Assembly: GCA_021824565.1 (NCBI GenBank)
Contig: JAKAKL010000116.1
Coordinates: 62,001 to 126,000, forward strand
Direction: 5' to 3'
DNA: 64,000 nt
From: Bacteroidota bacterium
GTDB taxonomy: Bacteria; Bacteroidota; Ignavibacteria; Ignavibacteriales; Ignavibacteriaceae
The translations under genes and the position numbers were made by a program. Shown piece after piece: positions 16,929-25,263 of this stretch (its first letter is position 1; each line of letters begins with the position of its first letter). A model generated the notes under the pieces. It saw only the letters and a list, made by a program, of their open reading frames with translations, searched no databases and was not told the DNA's origin.

Positions 16929-18722
16929 ATGGAAACAGATGCAAAAAAAACCGCAGCATTAAAGGGCGGAGAATTTCTTACTAAAGATACCGACCCGAAT
17001 TCTATTTTTATTCCCGAAGATATTTCCGAAGAGCAAAAATTGATGGCTGACGCCGCACGCGAGTTTGTTGAAAAAGAAATTCTTCCAAAGTTAGACGCAA
17101 TCGATCATCAAGAACCGGGACTTACGGTAAGCTTGATGGAAAAAGCCGGAGAACTTGGATTGCTCGGTACCGCTGTTCCTGCTGAATACGGCGGGCTTGG
17201 CGAAGATTTTAATACCAACACTTTCTTATCAATGGAGATCGGCGCGAGCCATTCTTTTGGAGTTTCTTTCGCGGCTCATACCGGAATCGGAACGCTGCCT
17301 ATTCTCTATTACGGCACCGAAGACCAAAAGCAAAAGTATTTGCCGAAGCTTGCTTCCGGTGAAATAAAAGCTGCTTATTGTTTAACTGAACCGACATCAG
17401 GCTCTGATGCTCTTTCAGCTAAAACTACCGCTAAGCTTTCTGCCGACGGGAATTATTATATTCTCAACGGGCAGAAGATGTGGATAACTAACGGAGGCTT
17501 TGCGGATATTTTAATTACGTTTGCTCAAGTCGACGGAGATAAATTTACTTGCTTCATCATCGATACAAAATCCGAAGGCTTTACACGCGGAAAAGAAGAA
17601 GATAAAATGGGAATCAAAGGTTCTTCAACGCGAGCGCTTTTTCTTGACAACGTTAAAGTTCCCAAAGAAAATGTTCTCGGCGAAATAGGCAAAGGTCATT
17701 ACATTGCGTTCAACGTTTTGAATGTAGGAAGATTTAAACTTTGTGCAATGACTACCGGCGGCGCTAAAAGATTTATTTCTACTGCGGTAAATTACGCGAA
17801 TGAAAGAAAGCAATTCGGCAAAACAATAGGGAGCTTCGGCGCTATTAAATACAAACTCGCAGAACAAGCTATCAGAGTTTTTGTTTCTGAATCTGCAACA
17901 ATAAGAACAAGCGGACTGATAAAAGATAAAGTCAGCGAACTGCTGGCAGGCGGCTCTAACTACAGCCAGGCTGTTATCAACGCCGCTGAAGAATATGCGA
18001 TTGAATCCGCAATGCTGAAAGTATTCGGCTCTGAAATGCTTGATTATGTTGTCGATGAGACAGTACAAATATTCGGAGGCTACGGCTTTTCCGAAGAATA
18101 TCCTGCAGCAAGAGCTTACCGCGATTCAAGAATAAATAGAATCTTTGAAGGCACAAATGAGATCAACCGCTTATTAACTGTTGATATGCTTGTTAAACGC
18201 TCGATGAAAGGCAGGCTTGATCTAATGGGTCCGGCAATGGCTATTCAAAAAGATTTAATGTCTGTTCCCTCCTTCGGCGAAAAACCAGGCGGGCTGCTGG
18301 CTCTTGAGCTTGACGCAATTAGAAGCGCGAAGAAAGCTATACTAATGATCGCCGGCTCGGCAGTACAAAAATTTATGATGAAGCTTGCCGATGAGCAGGA
18401 AATTATTATGAACGTTACAGACATGCTTATCGAAGTATTCACTTCAGAGTCAGCTGTCTTAAGAACGCAAAAACTTTCTTCGTCAAAAAGCGAAGATGAA
18501 ATTCTTCCTTATGTTGAGATGACTCAAGTTTACGTTAGCGATTCGCTCGAAAGAATTAATCTTTACGGCAAACATGCGATTGCTTCTTTTGCCGAAGGCG
18601 ACGAAATAAAAATGTTGATGCTCGGATTAAAGCGCTATCTAAAGCTTGAACCCTTAAATACGACTAAGCTCAGAAGAAATATTGCGGCAAGACTTATTGA
18701 AGCAAATAAATATTGTTTCTGA
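16929..18722 (+). CDS. fadE: Acyl-CoA dehydrogenase
   Basis: FAD enzyme introducing the 2,3-trans double bond in acyl-CoA. The 597-residue length matches the FadE/VLCAD-like group with an extra C-terminal domain. The FAD-binding block YCLTEPTSGSDA is at about 154-165 and MWITNGGFAD at about 182-191. The signature GGYGFSEEYPAARAYRDSRI ends before IFEGTNEINR, which carries the catalytic-type Glu near residue 415. It completes the D-N-A-E set. The next 101 bases hold a 12-bp palindrome and then the toxin-antitoxin pair. Confidence 0.94.
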   Translation: METDAKKTAALKGGEFLTKDTDPNSIFIPEDISEEQKLMADAAREFVEKEILPKLDAIDHQEPGLTVSLMEKAGELGLLGTAVPAEYGGLGEDFNTNTFLSMEIGASHSFGVSFAAHTGIGTLPILYYGTEDQKQKYLPKLASGEIKAAYCLTEPTSGSDALSAKTTAKLSADGNYYILNGQKMWITNGGFADILITFAQVDGDKFTCFIIDTKSEGFTRGKEEDKMGIKGSSTRALFLDNVKVPKENVLGEIGKGHYIAFNVLNVGRFKLCAMTTGGAKRFISTAVNYANERKQFGKTIGSFGAIKYKLAEQAIRVFVSESATIRTSGLIKDKVSELLAGGSNYSQAVINAAEEYAIESAMLKVFGSEMLDYVVDETVQIFGGYGFSEEYPAARAYRDSRINRIFEGTNEINRLLTVDMLVKRSMKGRLDLMGPAMAIQKDLMSVPSFGEKPGGLLALELDAIRSAKKAILMIAGSAVQKFMMKLADEQEIIMNVTDMLIEVFTSESAVLRTQKLSSSKSEDEILPYVEMTQVYVSDSLERINLYGKHAIASFAEGDEIKMLMLGLKRYLKLEPLNTTKLRRNIAARLIEANKYCF

Positions 18723-18727
18723 TGTGT

Positions 18728-18739
18728 GGACTTAAGTCC
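18728..18739. promoter_or_regulatory. Perfect 12-bp palindrome GGACTTAAGTCC after fadE
   Basis: Begins six bases after the fadE stop and 85 bases before the antitoxin start. No T-run follows, so it is not a canonical terminator. It could be an operator for the antitoxin complex or a boundary of the inserted module. Confidence 0.35.
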
Positions 18740-18823
18740 CCTGAATTGAAACTATTAGCATTAAAATGTAATTTAGCTTTATGTATAACTATGAAGAATA
18801 AAATATTTCAGGAGAAATAATTT

Positions 18824-19033
18824 ATGACATTACCTCTCGATAAAATGACGAAAGAAGAAAAACTTCAAGTTATGGAAGATCTGTGGGTAGACTTAACGAA
18901 AAATGAAAGTGAGTATCCATCTCCCGATTGGCATAAAGATGTTTTGAAGCTGCGAGAAAAAAGAATATCAGAAGGCAAAGAAGAGTATAAGGATTGGGAA
19001 GAAGTAAAGAAAAAACTTTCAAAGCATTCCTAA
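18824..19033 (+). CDS. Antitoxin, addiction-module component (PF09720-like)
   Basis: A 69-residue acidic/basic helical protein with the family start LPLDKMTKEEKLQVMEDLWVDL and a WHKDVLKLREKRISEG stretch, the pattern of the unstable antitoxin family that partners ParE/RelE-type toxins. A strong ribosome-binding sequence (aggaga, 18811-18816) precedes it. Its TAA stop overlaps the toxin ATG by one base (TAATG), typical of type II toxin-antitoxin pairs. It probably autoregulates from the short gap behind fadE. Confidence 0.88.
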   Translation: MTLPLDKMTKEEKLQVMEDLWVDLTKNESEYPSPDWHKDVLKLREKRISEGKEEYKDWEEVKKKLSKHS

Positions 19034-19323
19034 TGAAAATTAGGATACTCTCTTCTGCAATTGAAGATCTTTCCAATGGTTTCAAATTTTATGAATCTCA
19101 AAGAAGAAATTTAGGCAGTTATTTTCTTGAATCGCTGATTTCCGATATTGATTCATTGAAGCTGAAAGCAGGTGTCCATCAAAAAGTATTTGGTCATTAT
19201 CGGCTGCTTTCGAAACGATTCCCATATGCTATTTATTATAAAAAAGAATCTGATGAAATTTTAATCGATGCGATTTTGGATTGCCGCCGCAATCCTAATT
19301 GGATAAAAGAAAGGCTGCATTAG
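19033..19323 (+). CDS. ParE/RelE-superfamily toxin
   Basis: A 96-residue toxin. The start is the ATG at 19033 (TAATG overlap with the antitoxin); a longer reading from 18994 would run inside the antitoxin gene and is not needed. The body matches the ParE-like pattern: an N-terminal SSAIEDLSNGFKFYES helix, a central HYRLLSKRFPYAIYYKK strand pair, and the terminal ILDCRRNP motif. Expected target is gyrase or ribosome-bound mRNA, which cannot be distinguished here. The SDR gene starts six bases downstream, so the pair is inserted within the lipid operon without an obvious break in transcription. Confidence 0.88.
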   Translation: MKIRILSSAIEDLSNGFKFYESQRRNLGSYFLESLISDIDSLKLKAGVHQKVFGHYRLLSKRFPYAIYYKKESDEILIDAILDCRRNPNWIKERLH

Positions 19324-19328
19324 AAAAT

Positions 19329-20216
19329 ATGTTAAATGAAAAATATTCTCAGCCGATGCTGAAAGAAGGATCGCTCAAAGATAAAGTTATTTTAATTACC
19401 GGCGGCGGAACCGGGCTTGGCAAAGCAATGGGAAAATACTTTGCAGAGCTTGGCGCCGATCTTATTATCTCCAGCCGCAAGCTTGACGTGCTTGAAAAGA
19501 CCGCCGCTGAAATTCAATCTGCTGCCGGCAGAAATGTTTTACCTGTTCAATGCGATATAACCGATTATTCTCAAGTTGAAAATTTATTAAGAACAGCTCT
19601 GGAAAAATTCGGAAAAGTTGATTCGCTTGTTAATAATGCTGCGGGAAATTTTATCAGCCCGACTGAACGGCTTTCCAACCGCGCGTTCGATATTATTGTT
19701 AATATTGTTCTAAAAGGAACTTACAACTGCACATTAGCTTTCGGCAAAGATTGGATACAAAAAAAACAAAGCGCTTCTGTTTTAAATATTGTTACAACTT
19801 ATGCATGGACGGGCTCAGCTTATGTTGTTCCCTCGGCGGTCGCTAAAGCCGGAGTCTTAGCACTTACAAGATCGCTGGCAGTTGAATGGGCGAAATATAA
19901 AATTCGTTTTAACGCAATTGCGCCGGGTCTCTTTCCGACTAAAGGCGCGTGGGACAGACTGCTCCCGGGAAATCTCGCCGAGAAATTCAATCCTGTAAAA
20001 AAAGTCCCCGCCGGCAGAAACGGCGAGCATCAAGAGCTTGCTAATCTTGCCGCTTATCTTGTTTCGGATTTTTCTTCATTCGTTAATGGTGAAGTAATTA
20101 CCATCGACGGCGGCGAGTGGCTGAAAGGTGCCGGACAATTTAATATGCTTGAAGCCGTGCCCGACAATATGTGGGATGAAATTGAAAAATTAGTTAGGAA
20201 CGTAAAAGGAAGCTGA
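19329..20216 (+). CDS. 2,4-dienoyl-CoA reductase-like short-chain dehydrogenase
   Basis: A 295-residue SDR with the Rossmann motif TGGGTGLGKAMGKYF (about residues 25-39) and NNAAGNF near residues 104-110. The usual Tyr-xxx-Lys is replaced by Ser-xxx-Lys in VVPSAVAKAGV, as in mitochondrial-type 2,4-dienoyl-CoA reductase, and the RFNAIAPGLFPTKGA block also matches that group. It would allow oxidation of unsaturated fatty acids, fitting the neighbours. ATG at 19329 is chosen; a TTG at 19299 would start inside the toxin gene. Confidence 0.87.
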   Translation: MLNEKYSQPMLKEGSLKDKVILITGGGTGLGKAMGKYFAELGADLIISSRKLDVLEKTAAEIQSAAGRNVLPVQCDITDYSQVENLLRTALEKFGKVDSLVNNAAGNFISPTERLSNRAFDIIVNIVLKGTYNCTLAFGKDWIQKKQSASVLNIVTTYAWTGSAYVVPSAVAKAGVLALTRSLAVEWAKYKIRFNAIAPGLFPTKGAWDRLLPGNLAEKFNPVKKVPAGRNGEHQELANLAAYLVSDFSSFVNGEVITIDGGEWLKGAGQFNMLEAVPDNMWDEIEKLVRNVKGS

Positions 20217-20219
20217 AGA

Positions 20220-20678
20220 TTGAAACCTTCTAAGAATAAAAAATTGTTTAGGCATACGCACGATGTCGTCGTGCGGTTTAATGAAGTAGATATGCTTCAC
20301 ATTTTGAATAACGCGGTTTACTTTAATTACATCGAGCAGGCAAGGATAAGATATGCTAAAGATTTAGGCATACTTCCGCGCGAGGGTATTGCGCTCGACG
20401 ATTCAACATTCTACATGGCTCGCAATGAAATAAATTATCTGAAGACGGCGCTGTTTGAAGACAAGCTTAGGATTTACACACGCGTTTCTTACATCAAGCA
20501 CAGCAGCTTCGGCTTTGAGCACATTATAGAAAATGTGAAGACGAAGAAAATAATTGCAGAAGGCGCCGGCGTGCTTGTACATGTAAATCCATTCACAAAA
20601 AAATCTACTCCACTGCCCAAGGATTTCTTCAATAAAGTTATTAAGTTTGAAAAGGAAGTAAACATAATTAAAGATTAA
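20220..20678 (+). CDS. Acyl-CoA thioesterase, 4HBT hot-dog family
   Basis: A 152-residue hot-dog protein related to that at 9352. The motif VVRFNEVDMLHILNNAVYFNYIEQ (about residues 17-40) has the Asp-His-Asn core. The start is TTG at 20220, three bases after the SDR stop; the next ATG lies within the conserved core. It probably trims or releases acyl-CoA intermediates of the beta-oxidation pathway. The true substrate is unknown. Confidence 0.85.
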   Translation: MKPSKNKKLFRHTHDVVVRFNEVDMLHILNNAVYFNYIEQARIRYAKDLGILPREGIALDDSTFYMARNEINYLKTALFEDKLRIYTRVSYIKHSSFGFEHIIENVKTKKIIAEGAGVLVHVNPFTKKSTPLPKDFFNKVIKFEKEVNIIKD

Positions 20679-20702
20679 TTTATTCATACCGGAGGGGCGC
20701 TT

Positions 20703-21392
20703 ATGCGTAAAATTATTTTTGATATTGAAACAGTATCCTTTCCTTTTGAAACTTTATCCGAAAGCCAGCAGGAATACTTGCTGCGCTCTTCCGAAAAAGA
20801 AAAGGACGAAATGCTTCGCGAAGAGAAAAAAGACGAGGCGATCCGTTTCTTAAGCCTTTACCCGTTTACCGCGAAAGTTATTTCAATCGGCATTTACGAT
20901 GTGTCGAAAGAAAAATCCTATGTTTATTACGAGAGCGCATCAGAAGAGGAATTTCACGCCGACGGAAAAGACGCGCAGTACAAAGGATTGTCCGAGCCGG
21001 AGATGCTGAAAGCATTCTGGAGGATCGTCGACGCTGCCGACCAGGTAATTACTTTTAACGGAAGGGCGTTTGACATCCCGTTCTTAATGATCCGCTCAGC
21101 CGTAAATAAAATTAAGCCTTCAAAGAATCTGCTGTCGAACAGGTATGATACTTCCCTGCATGTTGATCTGCTGGAACAATTTTCATTCTACGGCGGCATA
21201 AAAAAATTCAATCTGGATTTTTACTGCTACGCATTCGGCGTAAAGTCTCCCAAGTCGAAAGAAGTTTCCGGCATGGAAGTAAAGAATCTATACGAAGCGG
21301 GACGCATAAAGGAAATTGCCGTTTACTGCGGCGAGGACATATACGCTACTTACCAGCTATATAAGATCTGGGATGAGTTTTTGCATATTTAG
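20703..21392 (+). CDS. Predicted 3'-5' exonuclease (PolB-exonuclease-like, RNase H fold)
   Basis: A 229-residue DnaQ-like exonuclease. The three motifs are visible: Exo I FDIETVSFPF at residues 6-15, Exo II TFNGRAFDIPFL near residues 117-128, and Exo III YCGEDIYATYQLY near residues 208-220, supplying the four acidic metal ligands. It resembles stand-alone proteins described as related to the exonuclease domain of DNA polymerase B. A strong GGAGG (20691-20695) sits seven bases before ATG. Its link to the lipid operon is only positional. Confidence 0.83.
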   Translation: MRKIIFDIETVSFPFETLSESQQEYLLRSSEKEKDEMLREEKKDEAIRFLSLYPFTAKVISIGIYDVSKEKSYVYYESASEEEFHADGKDAQYKGLSEPEMLKAFWRIVDAADQVITFNGRAFDIPFLMIRSAVNKIKPSKNLLSNRYDTSLHVDLLEQFSFYGGIKKFNLDFYCYAFGVKSPKSKEVSGMEVKNLYEAGRIKEIAVYCGEDIYATYQLYKIWDEFLHI

Positions 21393-21455
21393 GAAATATA
21401 AATAATGTATTTATAGGAATTAAACAATTAGAAACAAAATTTAAAGGTGAGTGCA

Positions 21456-22823
21456 ATGAAAAAGTTTTTATTACTTTGTTTAGTAATTTTTTCAGTTGAT
21501 TTGTTTTGCCAAAACATCAACTATACTTTTTCAGAGTTAAAAGGGATGGAAGACCGGGAAGGAAATACGCATTTATTTTATAGGAAGTATTTTTCACAAG
21601 GAAATCCAACAAACTATTATACTGAAAATAGCATTTACCATTTGGATATAAAGAGCGGTGCCGATTCCTTATTCCTTAAAGATTTATCATATTATTATCT
21701 ACCGAACGGTTTTGGAGACGACCAGCATATTTTTGACTATGAGTTTTGGAATAATGATCCTTCAAAATATATTTTTTCAGGCGGTGACTGTGGAATTGAT
21801 TGTGTAGGATATGTCCATAGATTTGATGAAACTTTATTTGATAATATATTTTTCTTTGACTGGAATTTTAAACTTCAGATCTCAAAACAAAATGACAGCT
21901 TGCTGTATTCCACTTCTGAACATATGCTTGTAAAAAGTACTGATGGCGGAAGAAACTGGTTCATTGTTGATTCAACCGCAATAAGAAATCTATTATCATT
22001 ATCGCCATTCAATGATAATGAAATCTTTGTGCAGAATGAAAATAATGCAATTGATAAATCCAATGATGGAGGGATAACATACCATACTGCTGATACTTCA
22101 AAAGTATTCGACTATCCATTGCCTGCTATTTTTTATTATGATAAAGATTCTATCACCTATTACAGAACTTCATGCTATTATGACGGTACAAAATATATCT
22201 CTGCTTTATATGTTTCTAAAGCTAAAGGCGAATCAAATACATGGCGGACAAAATATTCCAGTTCTAATAATGTTTATCTTTCAATTGATGATTCTGTTTC
22301 CGGTTCAATTTATTTAGCGGATGGCAACAAAATACTTGAATCAACAGATTATGGAAATACATTTAATGTTTACAAAGCTCTTGATTCTTCTATTGTCGGA
22401 ATATATAAAAAGCCTTCATCCAGTATTCTTTATGCGGCAACCAGGTTTGATATTTATGAAATAACTCCGTCTCTCATTAAATCGATTAAGCATCTTACAG
22501 TTGACGTTAAGTATGATAAGAATAATTTGCCGTCAGAATATTTTCTTTACCAGAACTATCCGAATCCTTTCAATCCCTCAACAACTATCAGATATCAAAT
22601 TCCGAAATCCGGCTTTGTTACTCTTAAAGTTTATGACATTCTTGGAAGAGAAACTGCAGCGCTTGTAAATGAATTCCAAACTGCCGGAGAACATACAGTT
22701 CAATTCTCAACAGACGACAAACAACAAACTAAAAACAATAAAGTATTTTCAAGCGGCGTTTATTTCTATCAATTAAAATCTGGTGATTATTCGGCTATTA
22801 AGAAAATGGTTTTACTTAAATAA
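21456..22823 (+). CDS. Secreted Asp-box repeat protein with T9SS sorting domain
   Basis: A 455-residue exported protein. A signal peptide covers residues 1-19 (FLLLCLVIFSVDLFCQ). Three sialidase-type Asp-box motifs are visible, STDGGRNW (161-168), SNDGGITY (202-209) and STDYGNTF (near 298), suggesting a beta-propeller of the BNR/YCF48 kind. The last ~85 residues are a type IX secretion C-terminal sorting domain beginning YQNYPNPFNPSTT and ending KKMVLLK. ATG 21456 is chosen because AAAGGTGA (21443-21450) is well placed for it; a GTG at 21447 would fall inside that site. Ligand and role are unknown. Confidence 0.85.
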   Translation: MKKFLLLCLVIFSVDLFCQNINYTFSELKGMEDREGNTHLFYRKYFSQGNPTNYYTENSIYHLDIKSGADSLFLKDLSYYYLPNGFGDDQHIFDYEFWNNDPSKYIFSGGDCGIDCVGYVHRFDETLFDNIFFFDWNFKLQISKQNDSLLYSTSEHMLVKSTDGGRNWFIVDSTAIRNLLSLSPFNDNEIFVQNENNAIDKSNDGGITYHTADTSKVFDYPLPAIFYYDKDSITYYRTSCYYDGTKYISALYVSKAKGESNTWRTKYSSSNNVYLSIDDSVSGSIYLADGNKILESTDYGNTFNVYKALDSSIVGIYKKPSSSILYAATRFDIYEITPSLIKSIKHLTVDVKYDKNNLPSEYFLYQNYPNPFNPSTTIRYQIPKSGFVTLKVYDILGRETAALVNEFQTAGEHTVQFSTDDKQQTKNNKVFSSGVYFYQLKSGDYSAIKKMVLLK

Positions 22824-23020
22824 ATTCTACTCTGGTTCTCGCATAATCTCCTGTAGCATCCGCTTAACGTTTTGCTTTTTGCTGATGACGCAAATAATGT
22901 GACAAATGCACCAACAATATCGGCAAAATGCCTTTAACTATTAAAGAAATGCGTTTTTGCTCGATTTTAAGGCTTTTCCTAACTTTTTCATCAGTTTTAG
23001 CAGCTCATAAATCTCAATAA

Positions 23021-23335
23021 AAAGCTTTATAACCTATTTGGAAAGCTTTTCCATCTACTTCTAAAGCTTTTCTACCTACTTCCAAAGCTTTCTTATCTAC
23101 TTGGAAAGCTTTTCTATCTACTTGGAAAGCTTTTCTATCTACTTGGAAAGCTTTTCTACCTACTTGGAAAGCTTTTCTATCTACTTAAAAAGCTTTTCTA
23201 TCTACTTCTAAAGCTTTCCTACCTCAATTAATACCTTTCCAGTTTCCATTAATAGCTTCACGAACTATAGTTAAAGCTTACCAACTTCTTTACTGAACTT
23301 CCCCGCTTCCATTGAAAGTCCCGAAATCTCTGCAT
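23021..23335. repeat. 21-bp tandem array, about 15 units (10 clear, 5 decayed)
   Basis: The consensus unit is AAAGCTTTTCTATCTACTTGG. The G of each AAAGCTT core falls at 23024, 23045, 23066, 23087, 23108, 23129, 23150, 23171, 23192 and 23213, exactly 21 bases apart, and weaker copies continue in register to about 23335. Each unit holds the palindrome AAAGCTTT. Read as codons, the repeat gives a heptapeptide on both strands, but stop codons interrupt both frames, so it is not coding now. Confidence 0.92.
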
Positions 23336-23360
23336 ATATAAGCTTCTTTACATTTTTTTT

Positions 23361-23461
23361 GTTACACGGAGAACCACAAAGTTCGCACAGAGAACCACAG
23401 AGATTGAGAAATTAAAATACTCTGTGGTTCTCTGTGTTGCCTCGGTGAAACTCTGTGTAAC
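23361..23461. repeat. 42-bp imperfect inverted repeat (hairpin/MITE-like)
   Basis: Left arm 23361-23402, right arm 23420-23461, 17-base loop. The inner 17 bases of the arms (CACAGAGAACCACAGAG) and the outer seven (GTTACAC) pair perfectly, with mismatches between. It resembles dispersed intergenic palindromes. It could also act as a terminator for the - strand gene ending at 23526. Confidence 0.85.
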
Positions 23462-23525
23462 TATAAATCCGTTATCAAAATTTAGAATGTAAAGTCATTT
23501 GAGCGCAGTACACAAGCATAAATAA

Positions 23526-25040
23526 TTATTTCAGAAGAATCAGCTTACGGGTAGCCGAAAAATTCCCGGCATTAATCCTATAATAATATATTCCGCTCGC
23601 AAGACGGCTTGCATCAAACTGAACTTTATAATCACCGGAAAGCTTTTCTTCATTAACAAGAGTCGCTATTTCCTTTCCAAGTGAGTTGTAAACTTTTAAA
23701 GTAACAAAGCCTTCTTTTGGAATTGAATAACTAATTATAGTAACCGGATTAAAAGGATTGGGATAGTTCTGCGCAAGTTTGTATCCCGAAGGCAGCACAT
23801 TATTATTCTCATCGACCGGAGTTTTTATTGAATCCGGCACAACGAAATTATTATTATACGCAGCCTGCGCGATAAACTTTTTATTTAAGAGATCCTGCAA
23901 ATCACTCCCCATAATAATTGATGTAGTGTAATCTTCACTCGTCCATTTCTTAAAAGCAAAAGGTCCGCTTCCTATGATCATTATAATATTACCATTTGAG
24001 ATATTTGGACCTATACCTCCCATCATATTTGTCCACATCACTTCATTATTCTTGGGCCAGGCGCCTGTTGAATCTTTATTTGGAATATAAGTAAGTGTTA
24101 TCGACGTAATACCAACCGGATTAGGATTTCCAGGAGTGCCAAGATTGCCAATGCCAAGGTATCCAGTTTTCCAATTTCCAGGATTGCCTACTCCGCCAGG
24201 TGCCCATGCATAAACTAACTGATTAGAAGAATCATAAGAAGCAGAGTTATATGGTTCAGTTAAATTTGCTCCTCCAATACCGGGGTCGCATAGTATACCA
24301 AATACTGCCTTGTTATAATCATAGTCAGAAATATTCCAAACTTTATACTTCACAAAGATAATATCCTGCAACAAAGAGTCTTTCCATTGAAACTCTCTTA
24401 CCTCCGTACGCAATCCTAATCCGCCTCTTGCCGAATCAGATGCAATCGGGAAATATTTATATGGAGGTTTTGTGAATTTTTTATCCTGAGAATCGTCAAG
24501 TACAAAATAAGATTCTTCATCTGCATTGAAAGCATCCTTGCCGAAATAGCCGTACCAATGACCATTGTAATCAGCAGTGAGATTCAATGCCGGGGGCCAT
24601 TGCGCGGGCCAGGTGGTTTTGTCTATGCTTATTGCAGGGCTTGAATTTCCAGAATTGCAATAACCTGATACAGGCTCAAAACCCCATGGCGTACCTGTTA
24701 TTGGGTCATAGCTATACTGTTCTCTATATGCAGTTTCTACTGGATGCACAATTAAAGTATCACCCGGCGCCGTAACTTCGGCACCAACCATAAAGGTATA
24801 GCCATCAAGATAATTATGCCCGCTTCCTGCTGGCCACTCGCAAGTAGGATAAAATGCCCATTTACCTATTTCAAGATCATTATAGAAAAGTGTGTTTATT
24901 TTATTTCCGAGCATAGTGCCTTGTCGTCTATTGTTATAGTTTCCAAGGTTATCATCTCTAAAGCGCTGAATGCTGTCCGGTACCTGCGCAAGCAATACTG
25001 TAGTGAAGAGAAGCGCCGTTAATAATGTTCGACTAATCAT
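23526..25040 (-). CDS. Secreted protein with T9SS sorting domain, function unknown
   Basis: A 504-residue exported protein with a signal peptide at residues 1-18 (LLTALLFTTVLLAQ). The main body is rich in Tyr, Trp, Gly and Asp and has no enzyme motif that I recognise. The C-terminal ~85 residues are a T9SS sorting domain (LAQNYPNPFNPVTIISYSIP through RKLILLK). The start follows a GGAGGAC ribosome-binding sequence. It converges with the other T9SS cargo gene across the repeat-rich gap. Probably cell-surface or released. The body resembles large lineage-specific families of the group. Confidence 0.82.
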   Translation of the reverse strand: MISRTLLTALLFTTVLLAQVPDSIQRFRDDNLGNYNNRRQGTMLGNKINTLFYNDLEIGKWAFYPTCEWPAGSGHNYLDGYTFMVGAEVTAPGDTLIVHPVETAYREQYSYDPITGTPWGFEPVSGYCNSGNSSPAISIDKTTWPAQWPPALNLTADYNGHWYGYFGKDAFNADEESYFVLDDSQDKKFTKPPYKYFPIASDSARGGLGLRTEVREFQWKDSLLQDIIFVKYKVWNISDYDYNKAVFGILCDPGIGGANLTEPYNSASYDSSNQLVYAWAPGGVGNPGNWKTGYLGIGNLGTPGNPNPVGITSITLTYIPNKDSTGAWPKNNEVMWTNMMGGIGPNISNGNIIMIIGSGPFAFKKWTSEDYTTSIIMGSDLQDLLNKKFIAQAAYNNNFVVPDSIKTPVDENNNVLPSGYKLAQNYPNPFNPVTIISYSIPKEGFVTLKVYNSLGKEIATLVNEEKLSGDYKVQFDASRLASGIYYYRINAGNFSATRKLILLK

Positions 25041-25263
25041 TTGTCCTCCGCTGAATTTACTAATACTATGGTTTACCTTTTAAAATCAATTAATTAATTT
25101 ACATGATTAATACTCGTGAGCTGATCAAACGTGTCATTCCCGGATTCATAAATGCATACCCTAATCATACCTTTTCAAACCTTAGGGCAAAATTAAATAG
25201 AATTTATATGAATAAACAGCAACGCGGAAATATTTTTATTAGTTGCTCAGACAGAGAATTAGG

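Larger units (their letters stand above)
22824..23525. other. 702-bp gene-free region
   Basis: No credible coding region on either strand. It contains the 21-bp tandem array (23021-23335) and the 42-bp inverted repeat (23361-23461), described separately. The first 190 bases show no recognisable signal. It separates two convergent T9SS cargo genes, so it needs no promoter. Confidence 0.8.

Noticed and set aside
19299-19328. TTG start for the dienoyl-CoA reductase-like gene inside the toxin gene
   Set aside because: The ATG at 19329 lies just after the toxin stop and still leaves about 20 residues before the Rossmann motif.
23021-23230. Tandem array as a coding heptad repeat (KAFLSTW on + or VDRKAFQ on -)
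   Set aside because: Both frames meet stop codons inside the array (the TTAAAA-bearing copy and the decayed right end), and no start with a ribosome site leads into it.
23021-23335. CRISPR array
   Set aside because: Units are head-to-tail without unique spacers, only 21 bp apart, and there are no cas genes.
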